Below, in pieces: positions 1-7,353 of a DNA stretch of 37,163 nucleotides. Under the pieces are notes generated by a model. It was not told where the DNA came from. It was given only the letters and a program-made list of their open reading frames with translations, and did not search any database. The stretch's first letter is position 1. Every line of letters begins with the position of its first letter. The position numbers and the translations under genes are program-made. The DNA comes from an uncultured Caryophanales bacterium (lineage in GTDB: Bacteria; Bacillota_I; Bacilli_A; RFN20; CAG-449): the NCBI GenBank assembly GCA_945873815.1, contig CAMCEE010000017.1:1-37163 (forward strand), given 5' to 3'.

Positions 1-200
1 TCCTGCATTTTCTTTGTTTAGAGTGTAATAACTGCGTTTACTTTAAAAATTTGCGTTTTAAGTAGATATATTTTTAAAACTTGAAAATGTGGTGTAAAAA
101 GTGTGAAAAAAGCTGTTTAAAATGCATAAAAATCTTCTTTTTTTAAAAAGGAATTTAACTTGTCACTTAACATTTATTTCAGGAGAGTTATTTAAAAATA

Positions 201-229
201 TTGCATATTTGCAGGTTTGAGCATATAAT
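201..229 (+). promoter_or_regulatory. Promoter of the AbiF-associated RNA
   Basis: A -35 box TTGCAT (201-206) and a perfect -10 box TATAAT (224-229) are separated by 17 bases. Transcription would start near 236, only a few bases before the G+C-rich hairpin at 243-276, so this promoter makes the small RNA first and the AbiF gene only by read-through. The 200 bases to its left hold no gene that I can support. Confidence 0.75.
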
Positions 230-235
230 ATAAAT

Positions 236-285
236 GATAGATCCCGAAAGCCTACTAACAGTGCTAAAATTTCGGGCCTTTTTAT
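236..285 (+). ncRNA. Small RNA upstream of AbiF gene, ending in terminator-like hairpin
   Basis: The RNA would begin just after the -10 box and is dominated by a stem CCCGAAA (243-249) with TTTCGGG (270-276), a 20-base loop that contains CTAACAGTGCT, and a T-rich run directly after it (279-287). The start codon of the AbiF gene follows at 288 with no ribosome binding site between. Abi_2/AbiF genes are known to carry a conserved structured RNA immediately upstream, and such RNAs have been described as RNA antitoxins. What I see is the hairpin, the promoter and the position; assignment to that RNA family is from memory of its layout. A plain intrinsic terminator of an unseen short transcript is the alternative. 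Confidence 0.65.
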
Positions 286-287
286 TT

Positions 288-1184
288 ATGGCGATTAAGT
301 TTTTTAAAAGTTTTAATGATCAAATTAACATCTTGAAGTCGCGCGGGCTAATAATTAGTAATGAAAAGCAAGTAGAAAATGTTTTGAAAAATGAAAATTA
401 TTATAGGTTGAGCGGTTATTTTAAGCTGTTTTCTAAAACTGGTAGCGATGATTTTGTTGAAAAAACGACATTTAAAAAGATACTTGCTGTGTATGAATTT
501 GACGAAAAACTTAGAATATTACTTGACGAATTTTTGGTTAGAATAGAAATAAATGCAAGAACAAGAATTGCTTATAATTTTGCTAGAACACTATCACCAG
601 ATGGATACATGGATGTTACCAATTTTATAAATTCAAAAAAGCATAATGTGTTCATTAATAACGTCAATGAAGAAATAGGTAAAAATCAAAGGAATCCTAT
701 TATAAAACGATATAAAGGTGTTAATTTGCCTATATGGTGTTTGGTAGAATTTTTAACATTTGGAACATTATCGAAAATGTATGCAAATTTATCAAAAACA
801 AATAAAATCGCAATAAGCAATGCTCCTGATTACATAAAAAAATATAATTATGTTGAATATGGAAATTTATTACTGATGGTAACTAATTTAAGAAATATAT
901 GTGCACATCATAGTAGATTATATGGTAACAAATTCCCATATGGGCTCTCACTTTCTACAAGTGATACTAATTTATTTGTTAAGTATGGAGCCTCTCTCCC
1001 AACTACATCTACAAGTACTCCATTTGAGCTAATATTTACTGTTTTTAAACTTTTACAAAGTAAAAAAGAAAAGAAATTGTTGGTGAAAAGATTAAAATTT
1101 TTGTTTTTTAAATATCGCCATTATATTGATATTAGCAAACTTGGATTCATCACTAAGTGGTACAAGGTGTATCTTGAATGTTGA
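288..1184 (+). CDS. Abi family (AbiF/AbiD, Abi_2 HEPN) protein
   Basis: This 298-residue protein belongs to the Abi_2 family of HEPN RNases that act as abortive-infection or toxin proteins. The N-terminal half has the family's YYRLSGY motif (about residues 39-45). The HEPN catalytic motif RX4H is R202-N-I-C-A-H207, followed by HSRLYG. The length fits the family. The frame is open upstream to an ATG at 234, but that start lies inside the RNA hairpin and would code through it, so I take the ATG at 288 (MAIKFFKS). There is no Shine-Dalgarno sequence, which fits translation being kept low or controlled by the RNA in front. It is followed by an unrelated IS remnant on the other strand, so it is a stand-alone RNA-protein module. 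Confidence 0.85.
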   Translation: MAIKFFKSFNDQINILKSRGLIISNEKQVENVLKNENYYRLSGYFKLFSKTGSDDFVEKTTFKKILAVYEFDEKLRILLDEFLVRIEINARTRIAYNFARTLSPDGYMDVTNFINSKKHNVFINNVNEEIGKNQRNPIIKRYKGVNLPIWCLVEFLTFGTLSKMYANLSKTNKIAISNAPDYIKKYNYVEYGNLLLMVTNLRNICAHHSRLYGNKFPYGLSLSTSDTNLFVKYGASLPTTSTSTPFELIFTVFKLLQSKKEKKLLVKRLKFLFFKYRHYIDISKLGFITKWYKVYLEC

Positions 1185-1328
1185 AAATAATAAATTTTTC
1201 ATAGAATAATAGATAAGTTGATGGTATAAAATTTATTACAAAGTAATAAGCATTTTCACCTCAAAAATCTTTATTAAATCACTTGAAATACCTGACTTTA
1301 GGCTAGAACCAAAAAATGTGGTGTTAAA

Positions 1329-2236
1329 CTAGTCAAAGAACAACTCAGAGGAAAGGATATTCTCGACGTCTTTTCTTCTTAATTGGATGTTGTCTAATTT
1401 AGATAAACCATATCTTTTTTGAATAATAGATAAAGTGTTAGATTTGGTAGCGTTATTAATAAAAGAACCTTCTAAAGTTTCAGTAATATTATAATTTCTA
1501 ATGAATTCAATAATCTGTCCAATAGGTAATTCATCATTAAACACTTTGAGTTCAATCAATCTTAAAATAGTTAAAGCCATATAACAGATTGTAAAATGAC
1601 CATAGATAGATTCTTTGTTTTGAAGATAAACGGGTCTAGCTTCTAGATAAGTTTTCATAACTCTAAAAGATTCTTCAATTCTCCATAAACCATGGTAAGT
1701 ATTACAAATATCTTGAGCGCTTTTATTAATCTCTGAAGTAACTAAAAGATTATATCCAGCAAAAGACAAATCTTCATCAATTTTTTCTTGGTTTAAAGAA
1801 GGAATAGATTTAACAACTTCTCCTTCTTTATCAATAGAAGTGAAATTGACATATTTAATAGAATCACCATATTCTTCTTTAGAAGCCTGTTTAAAGGAAG
1901 ATATAGCAATAGCTTTATCGATTTGTTTTTGAATTTGAGCTTTTTGTTTTCTAGCTAAAGAAGGATTATAAGAAACAACTCTTTTTTCTTTCACATTAAA
2001 TTCAACACATTCTCCTTCTTCATTTGTAAATTTATATTTAAAAGTATCAATGCATTCTTTGTATTTATAAACTAGTTTACCATTAGAATCATTAACTTCG
2101 TTCCATATATTGTTTTCATTTTCTAGAAGAACCCATTCTTTTTCTTGCTTAGATAGATTCTTTCCATGTACAGATTTAGAGAATATATATCCATCATTTG
2201 CTTCTATAGAATGCTGTGATTCGTTTTCATGACATA
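1329..2236 (-). pseudogene. IS1634-like transposase, N-terminus lost
   Basis: The intact-looking part from the GTG at 1994 codes for 221 residues, but the same frame reads on without a stop to about 2236, giving roughly 300 residues with the motifs GYIFSKSVHGK, YNPSLARKQKAQI and GLWRIEESFRVMKTYLEARP. The last is the DDE-transposase core around the catalytic Glu seen in IS1634-type (IS4-superfamily) enzymes, in which proteins are usually about 550 residues. The N-terminal half is gone: the frame runs into the promoter of the tetR-type gene, so the junction lies near 2225-2240. The stop TAG at 1329-1331 and the C-terminus look natural. It is a relic without a partner. Confidence 0.75.
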
Positions 2237-2284
2237 TTGAATGCCTAACGTATATTAGGTATAATACTCCTAACGAATATTAGG
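2237..2284 (+). promoter_or_regulatory. Promoter with two tandem palindromic operators
   Basis: The -35 box TTGAAT (2237-2242) and -10 box TATAAT (2260-2265) are 17 bases apart. A palindrome CCTAACGTATATTAGG fills the spacer (2244-2259), and a second copy CCTAACGAATATTAGG lies at 2269-2284, exactly 25 bases further on. Both have CCTAA/TTAGG arms. One site blocks RNA polymerase at the promoter and the other covers the transcription start, the typical layout for autorepression by a TetR-family protein. The regulator encoded at 2308 is the obvious ligand. Confidence 0.8.
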
Positions 2285-2307
2285 TATATGAAGATTGGAG
2301 AAACGAA

Positions 2308-2883
2308 ATGGAAAGGATAAAAACAAAGGACAGAATACTTTTAGCAGCGCTTGATTTATTTTCTGAAAAGGGATATGACCAGACATCCATTGATTTAGTT
2401 GCAGAAGCTGTGGGAATAAAAGGTCCATCCATATACGCACATTATAAAGGAAAGGAAGATATTCTCAATTCCCTGATTGCCATGATGGAACATAAATATG
2501 ATGAGAATTTCGGAAATAGCTCTCATTTGGATAAGATTCCGGAATCACTGGATGAATTCAAGGAAGATTGTCTGAGACGAGTTGGATTCACAATGAAGGA
2601 TCCGCAGATACAAAAGGTCAGAAGATTTTGTACAAAGGAGCAGTATAGAAATGAAAAGATTGCGGCACTTACATCAAAGCACCAGCTGACCGGAAATCAG
2701 GAAATGTATGCTCTGATGTTAGAAAAAATGATGGAAAAGAATTTGATTCGCAGGTTTGATGCCAATCTGCTTGCGCTGGAAATCGTAGCACCGGTAACAG
2801 TGATGATAGAGATTGCAGACCGGGAGCCTGACAGAACGGACGAAATGTGGACACAGATAGGCGTGCATGCGCCCGCTGATTGA
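2308..2883 (+). CDS. TetR/AcrR family transcriptional regulator
   Basis: The protein has 191 residues. Residues 4-50 form a canonical TetR helix-turn-helix (KDRILLAALDLFSEKGYD, then IKGPSIYAHYKGKEDIL). The rest is the ligand-binding helical domain, of which no subfamily is clear to me. The ribosome binding site GGAG (2297-2300) precedes the ATG. Codon use is richer in G and C than the surrounding genes, and the same is true of the hydrolase gene that follows, so the two probably arrived together from a Lachnospiraceae-like donor. The C-terminus ends abruptly (MWTQIGVHAPAD), which may mean a late frameshift. It most likely represses itself through the two operators and may also control the hydrolase. 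Confidence 0.9.
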   Translation: MERIKTKDRILLAALDLFSEKGYDQTSIDLVAEAVGIKGPSIYAHYKGKEDILNSLIAMMEHKYDENFGNSSHLDKIPESLDEFKEDCLRRVGFTMKDPQIQKVRRFCTKEQYRNEKIAALTSKHQLTGNQEMYALMLEKMMEKNLIRRFDANLLALEIVAPVTVMIEIADREPDRTDEMWTQIGVHAPAD

Positions 2884-2911
2884 AAAAGATATGGCATAAA
2901 CAGAAAAAGTG

Positions 2912-2941
2912 TTGACTGATTTCCTGCGCATAAAATAAAAT
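2912..2941 (+). promoter_or_regulatory. Promoter of alpha/beta hydrolase gene
   Basis: TTGACT (2912-2917) and TAAAAT (2936-2941) are 18 bases apart, followed by an AAGGAG ribosome binding site near 2958-2963. The hydrolase can therefore be transcribed separately from the regulator. No copy of the CCTAA-TTAGG operator is present here. Confidence 0.5.
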
Positions 2942-2975
2942 CCTCTAACTATTAAAAAAGGAGTTATCACTGGAC

Positions 2976-3881
2976 ATGAAAAAAGAAAATGACTTATTAG
3001 AAGAAGCATTGTCAATCGCTGAGAACGGATATGCTGCTGCATATCAATTTTTACTGGAGGAATATGAAAAAAAGCCTGAGCACTATGGGCCACAAACACT
3101 ATATTTTCTCGCTTGTTTAGCAGGTGGGGATGATCTGCCAGAAAAAGCATTGGAATGGCTGAGAAAGGCCATTCTTGATAACGGATGGTGGTATCGCCCG
3201 GAAGTGTTGGAAGATGAAGATCTTGCGTCACTAAAACACAACCCTGCGTTTATTTCGTTGAAATCCATTTCTGATAGTCGTTATGCAGATGCCGTGTCAA
3301 GAACGAAAGAGGTATTCACTTGGGAAAGAAAACAAGCTGACAAATTGTTTTTGGCTGTTCACGGAAATACGCAGAATGGACAGATTGCAAGAGATGATTG
3401 GAAACCGCTATTAAGTGACGATACTCAGTGGCAGCTGGAAACAATACAAAGTGCCGAGCCAGACGGATATGGAACATATCGCTGGAGCTATAACATGGTG
3501 TCCTATGCACCAGTGGCAAATGCGATAGAAAAAATCCAAAACAAAGGCTATACGAAGATTGTTTGTGGTGGTTTTTCAGCCGGATGTGATATGCTCTTGC
3601 GAGCGATTGTATTTACACCTGCACGCTGCGATATATTGATTTTGCAAAGTCCATGGATTCCAATAATGCAAGACCATTCAGAAGAGGTGGTGAATGCTTT
3701 CACTCAAAAGAACATTGCCCTAAGGATTTTTTGCGGCTCAGATGACGAAGATTGCCTTCCAATGGCCAAGCATCTATTTGAGGTAACAACCAAGAAAGGG
3801 ATTCATGTGGAGATTGCTATCCAAGAAGGGAACCGTCATCAATTTCCCAAGGAGTCATTCAAACTATCAGATGTGGATTGA
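2976..3881 (+). CDS. Alpha/beta hydrolase with N-terminal helical-repeat segment
   Basis: The 301-residue protein is cytoplasmic, with no signal peptide. Residues 1-105 are helical and TPR-like (ALSIAENGYAAAYQFLLEE, and ALEWLRKAILDNGWWYRPEVLEDEDL). From about 120 a hydrolase fold begins (KLFLAVHGNTQN), with the nucleophile elbow GFSAG (G-x-S-x-G) and a likely late His in NRHQFP and acid in CGSDDEDC. It is thus a probable serine esterase or peptidase of unknown substrate. It follows the TetR-type gene by about 90 bases and shares that gene's foreign, more G+C-rich composition. The end (KESFKLSDVD) is short compared with related folds, so a few C-terminal residues may be lost. Confidence 0.75.
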   Translation: MKKENDLLEEALSIAENGYAAAYQFLLEEYEKKPEHYGPQTLYFLACLAGGDDLPEKALEWLRKAILDNGWWYRPEVLEDEDLASLKHNPAFISLKSISDSRYADAVSRTKEVFTWERKQADKLFLAVHGNTQNGQIARDDWKPLLSDDTQWQLETIQSAEPDGYGTYRWSYNMVSYAPVANAIEKIQNKGYTKIVCGGFSAGCDMLLRAIVFTPARCDILILQSPWIPIMQDHSEEVVNAFTQKNIALRIFCGSDDEDCLPMAKHLFEVTTKKGIHVEIAIQEGNRHQFPKESFKLSDVD

Positions 3882-3926
3882 TGCAGAAGATAGTCTCGAA
3901 GTTTGGTAAATATAGAAAGTTGTAAA

Positions 3927-3960
3927 AATCGAACGATTTTTTTGATAAAATCGTTCGATT
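3927..3960. repeat. Nested perfect palindrome (14-bp arms)
   Basis: The arms AATCGAACGATTTT (3927-3940) and AAAATCGTTCGATT (3947-3960) are perfectly complementary around a six-base centre. Each arm is itself built on a small palindrome, AATCG-AA-CGATT and AATCG-TT-CGATT, with starts 22 bases apart, close to two helical turns. There is no T-run on the right, so it is a poor intrinsic terminator. It may be a pair of protein-binding sites or a recombination site. Confidence 0.7.
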
Positions 3961-3968
3961 GTATCAAA

Positions 3969-4145
3969 ATGGTGGTTGCGATGAACCCCTGCAAATGCGG
4001 CTGGCACGGTCGCCCCAGCGGTCACTGCATAGACCTGATTTGTCCCCCCCATACACCGGCATATGATTTGTTCCCATGTACTGCGGACATTCACGGTATT
4101 GTCTCGACCCATGTTGAGTCTGTTGTATTATTGACTATTAGATAA
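3969..4145 (+). pseudogene. Chimeric scrap: ComM/YifB-like motif joined to RlmD/RumA-like tail
   Basis: One short frame reads MVVAMNPCKCGWHGRPSGHC, which matches the cysteine-rich MNPCxCG segment of ComM/YifB Mg-chelatase-like ATPases. It then continues into YDLFPCT and THVESVVLL, the two neighbouring motifs at the C-terminus of 23S rRNA (uracil-5-)-methyltransferases. In an intact enzyme these would be contiguous (DMFP-T-HVE-VVLL); here eight residues (ADIHGIVS) sit between. The DNA is G+C-rich until about 4090 and becomes A+T-rich from the tail onward. Neither part is functional. The tail recurs at 15831 and 29960. Confidence 0.55.
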
Positions 4146-4340
4146 ATATTCGTTGGAATTTTCTTAAAACTATTGAAATTCCAACGGAAGTTTTTATCAC
4201 TTGGTGCACTATTTATCAATTGATACCAATACAACTGTTCTTCTATATAATTTATTAAACGCATGTTTGAGCATACAATGACATACCCCACACGTTTAGA
4301 CTATCGTACTGCTAGAAAGAAATAGCCAAAAAGCCCAATT

Positions 4341-4430
4341 GTAGTTGTCTAAACTCATTGTATGTAATTGTCTAAATTCGCCGAACGAACATAATACTTA
4401 AATGATCTACCGAACTGGTAGGTCTTTTTA
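4341..4430. repeat. Dispersed repeat, copy A, with terminator hairpin
   Basis: Two TTGTCTAAA words (in 4341-4353 and 4366-4380) spaced 25 bases apart are followed by ATTCGCCGAACGAA and then a hairpin. A second copy with the same order and spacing is at 17452-17540. Repeated TTGTCTAAA words resemble the binding sites for a transposase at an insertion-sequence end, so this may be an IS-end relic. The intergenic stretch 4146-4340 shows nothing I can assign beyond GTTTAGAC near 4286, an inverted form of the same word. Confidence 0.6.
4404..4429 (+). terminator. Intrinsic terminator
   Basis: GATCTACC (4404-4411) pairs with GGTAGGTC (4417-4424) around the loop GAACT, with one G-T pair, and TTTTT follows. 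The same stem-loop is found at 17517 and 23800. Confidence 0.75.
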
Positions 4431-4549
4431 GTGTCCAAATCTCACTAAATTCAAAGATTCTTTGATTTTTGATAGTAAAATTTTCAAAGAAATCTTTACT
4501 GGGTCTTGGTCTTTTAAGTTTAGGAATAGTCTTAATTATAATATTTAGT

Positions 4550-5419
4550 TTATAAAGAAACTGAAGTATGTTTTTTATATTCAGATGGTGTTAAACCAGT
4601 GATTTTTTTAAAAGCAATTGTAAAGTAACATGAAGATGAAAAACCAACTTCAAAAGCAATGTCTGTAATGGATTTTGATGTGTTTTTTAATAGAATTGTT
4701 GCTATCTTTATTCTATAGTGAATTATATAATCCATAGGAGGTTGACCAGTTAGTTTTTTAAAAGTTCTTGAAGTTTCTCCTTCAGATAATCCCATAATTG
4801 AAGCTAGGGTTTCTACTTTTATTTGGGATGAATAATTTTGATAAATATAATTTAAAACTTTTAATAAGTTTTCATTTTTCTTTCCTTGATTTTTGACTTC
4901 AATAAGTTCTTTGTTTTTGTATATATAATTTATGATTTCATATATTACTAATAAATAATCTAGTTCAATTAGTTTTTGATTATTCTTCTTTGAATTTTCA
5001 AGATTACATAAATCATTAAAAATTTTTTCATCTTTTATTATTAAAGCTTCGAAATTCGTATTTAAAATATTGTTTATAATATCATCAGTTTTATAAGATA
5101 AAATGTTATTTCTTAAAATCTTAGGTGAAAATAATAGGGGTTCTACTTTAGCTTCTTCGTCTAGATGATGTTTAATCCAGTGAAGATTATTTGAATTTAT
5201 AAAAAGTATATCTCCTTTTTTGATGCGATAAGTGTTTTCATTAACATCTACACTGATTTCTCCTTGTACAACGAATAATATTTCTATTTCTTCATGATAA
5301 TGTGAATAATAAAAACGATTTCCATATAAATAGTAAGAATCTCCATATAAAGCAATAGGAAACTTGTCTTCACCATGTTTAGTTAATTCATGTAATTTTT
5401 CATCAACAAACTTTTCCAT
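4550..5419 (-). CDS. AraC family transcriptional regulator
   Basis: The protein has 289 residues. The N-terminal part is a cupin-like sugar- or ligand-sensing domain (HYHEEIEILFVVQGEISVDVN, then KKGDILFINSNNLHWIKH). The C-terminal hundred residues carry the two AraC helix-turn-helix motifs (VETLASIMGLSEGETSRTFKKLTG, and ITDIAFEVGFSSSCYFTIAFKKITGLTPSEYKKH). Length and order are standard. It is divergent from the GH13 gene across a 95-base gap, so it is the likely activator of the amylase and transporter genes, probably responding to a malto-oligosaccharide. That role is inferred from position. Confidence 0.9.
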   Translation of the reverse strand: MEKFVDEKLHELTKHGEDKFPIALYGDSYYLYGNRFYYSHYHEEIEILFVVQGEISVDVNENTYRIKKGDILFINSNNLHWIKHHLDEEAKVEPLLFSPKILRNNILSYKTDDIINNILNTNFEALIIKDEKIFNDLCNLENSKKNNQKLIELDYLLVIYEIINYIYKNKELIEVKNQGKKNENLLKVLNYIYQNYSSQIKVETLASIMGLSEGETSRTFKKLTGQPPMDYIIHYRIKIATILLKNTSKSITDIAFEVGFSSSCYFTIAFKKITGLTPSEYKKHTSVSL

Positions 5420-5514
5420 ATAAAACCTCAGAATAATTATAAAATATATCTTTATTTTTATATAAAAGTCTCTAAAATGTCAATATAATTATATTATAAA
5501 AAGTAGGTGAGTTT

Positions 5515-7353
5515 ATGGAATTGAGTTCTATTCTTCATTATTTAAACGAGTCTTTTCATTATAAAGTCGATGATCATCATTATATATTAAAAATAATTAC
5601 AAAGAAAAATGATTGCACCAAAGTTCGTATTGGATTTATGGAAAAATATTTCCGCGAAAAGAATATGCCTGGTATTCCAAGTGAAACTTTTTATGTAGAT
5701 TGTAAAAAAGTAGCATCAACATCAAGAAATGATTATTACGAAGGTATAATTCCAGATAAGATAACATTGCATGGTGTAAATAAAAAAATAGATGACTTTC
5801 TAAATGTTTGTGATAATCAGGAAGTTGCAAAACATTTTGATTCAATGAGATATTTGGAAAATCAAGATGTAGAAATGATTGCTTGTGCATATTTCTTTTT
5901 ATTAGAAAATGAAAATGAAAAAAAATATTACGGTAATTATAAATTTTATGATCATGAACCAACTGATACAATGTCAATGTTTATTATGGTTTTACATCAA
6001 GAAAATGCATCATACTTTAAGACTCCTTCTTGGGCAAAAGGTGCTATTATTTATCAAATATTTCCTGAGCGTTTTGCTCCTACTGATTTACAATATTCTT
6101 TATCTTGGAATCAAGTACCTATGCAATCTAATACAAGAACTAACGGAAGCATTAAAGGGATTGAACAACAAATACCATATTTAAAAGATTTAGGTATAGA
6201 TGCAATTTATTTAACTCCTATATTTTTAGCTAATTCATCCCATAGATATGATTCAGTTGATTATATGGTAATTGATCCATTACTGGGCTCGAAGGAAGAA
6301 TTTAAATCTTTGGTTCAAAAGTTACATGAAAATGGTATAAAAATAATATTAGACTTAGTATTTAATCATACCTCAACACAATTCTTTGCTTTTAAAGATA
6401 TTCTACAAAAACAAGATAAGTCCAAATACAAAGATTGGTATTTTATTAAAAAATTTCCTGTGAAAATGAAATTACCTTCTGATTATTTAAGTTTTTCATT
6501 TTACCCTGGAATGCCTAAATTAAATACGCACAACAAAGATTGTCGTAAATATTTATTTAATGTAAGTAGATATTATCTAGAAGAATTCCATATAGATGGT
6601 TATCGTCTTGATGTAGCAAATGAAGTAACTCACGACTTTTGGAAAGCATTTAGAAAATTATGTAAAAGTATAAATCCAGATTGTTTAATCATGGGTGAAA
6701 TATGGTATGATTCTTCAACTTATCTACGTGGAGATGAGTTTGATTCTATAATGAATTATACATATTTTGATGCGATTAGAGGACTTTTAACAAATAAATT
6801 TAGTATAGAAGAATTCATTACTATTATCGAAAGAGAAAGAGGAGAAAGTTCATTAACTTATTATCATAATTCAAATATTTTAGTTGGCTCTCACGATACT
6901 GATAGAATTTATAATGCTATTAATCATGATAAGAATAAATTCATACAAGCAATGACATTATTATTCACCTTACCTGGTTCACCAATTTTATATTATGGTG
7001 ATGAAAAAATGATGGAAGGTGGAAACGATCCTGATTGTCGAAGAGGTATGATATTTGATGAAAAATATCATCAAGATAGTTTTAATCTAGTTAAGAAACT
7101 TATCGAACTTAAAAAATTACCTTGCTTAAAATATGGAGATATTAAATTTTTTGAAACGAAGGAATATTTAAAGTTCAAAAGATTTATCAATGGAGAAAGC
7201 ATCTATATTATTTTAAATTTTAAAGATAAGAAAATTCATATAAATGATTTTGATGGATATATTAATTTAATAACGAAATCTCCTTTTGATGGAATTATCG
7301 ATGGAAATGGTGTAGTGATTATTACAAATGGAAACTCAAGCAATGCAAAATAA
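5515..7353 (+). CDS. GH13 alpha-amylase family enzyme (cyclomaltodextrinase/neopullulanase type)
   Basis: The 612-residue protein has no signal peptide and should act in the cytoplasm on imported malto-oligosaccharides or cyclodextrins. An N-terminal beta domain of about 150 residues, usual in the neopullulanase/cyclomaltodextrinase subfamily, comes before the barrel, which begins WAKGAIIYQIFPERF. The four GH13 regions are present: DLVFNHT, GYRLDVANE with the nucleophile Asp366, GEIW with the acid Glu395, and GSHDTDR with Asp461. The sequence GSPILYYGDE follows as usual. The ribosome binding site AGGTGAG precedes the ATG. The gene runs 26 bases into the MATE gene. Confidence 0.92.
   Translation: MELSSILHYLNESFHYKVDDHHYILKIITKKNDCTKVRIGFMEKYFREKNMPGIPSETFYVDCKKVASTSRNDYYEGIIPDKITLHGVNKKIDDFLNVCDNQEVAKHFDSMRYLENQDVEMIACAYFFLLENENEKKYYGNYKFYDHEPTDTMSMFIMVLHQENASYFKTPSWAKGAIIYQIFPERFAPTDLQYSLSWNQVPMQSNTRTNGSIKGIEQQIPYLKDLGIDAIYLTPIFLANSSHRYDSVDYMVIDPLLGSKEEFKSLVQKLHENGIKIILDLVFNHTSTQFFAFKDILQKQDKSKYKDWYFIKKFPVKMKLPSDYLSFSFYPGMPKLNTHNKDCRKYLFNVSRYYLEEFHIDGYRLDVANEVTHDFWKAFRKLCKSINPDCLIMGEIWYDSSTYLRGDEFDSIMNYTYFDAIRGLLTNKFSIEEFITIIERERGESSLTYYHNSNILVGSHDTDRIYNAINHDKNKFIQAMTLLFTLPGSPILYYGDEKMMEGGNDPDCRRGMIFDEKYHQDSFNLVKKLIELKKLPCLKYGDIKFFETKEYLKFKRFINGESIYIILNFKDKKIHINDFDGYINLITKSPFDGIIDGNGVVIITNGNSSNAK

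Noticed and set aside
84-1324. AAAATGTGGTGT occurs at 84-95 and again at 1313-1324, on either side of the AbiF gene.
   Set aside because: It could mark two IS1634-type ends bracketing the gene, but twelve bases in A+T-rich DNA with no further similarity is too little to call an element.
2669-3519. Several minus-strand open frames over the TetR and hydrolase genes.
   Set aside because: They overlap well-supported genes with clear domains and ribosome binding sites, and their proteins show no motif. The higher G+C content makes chance frames longer.
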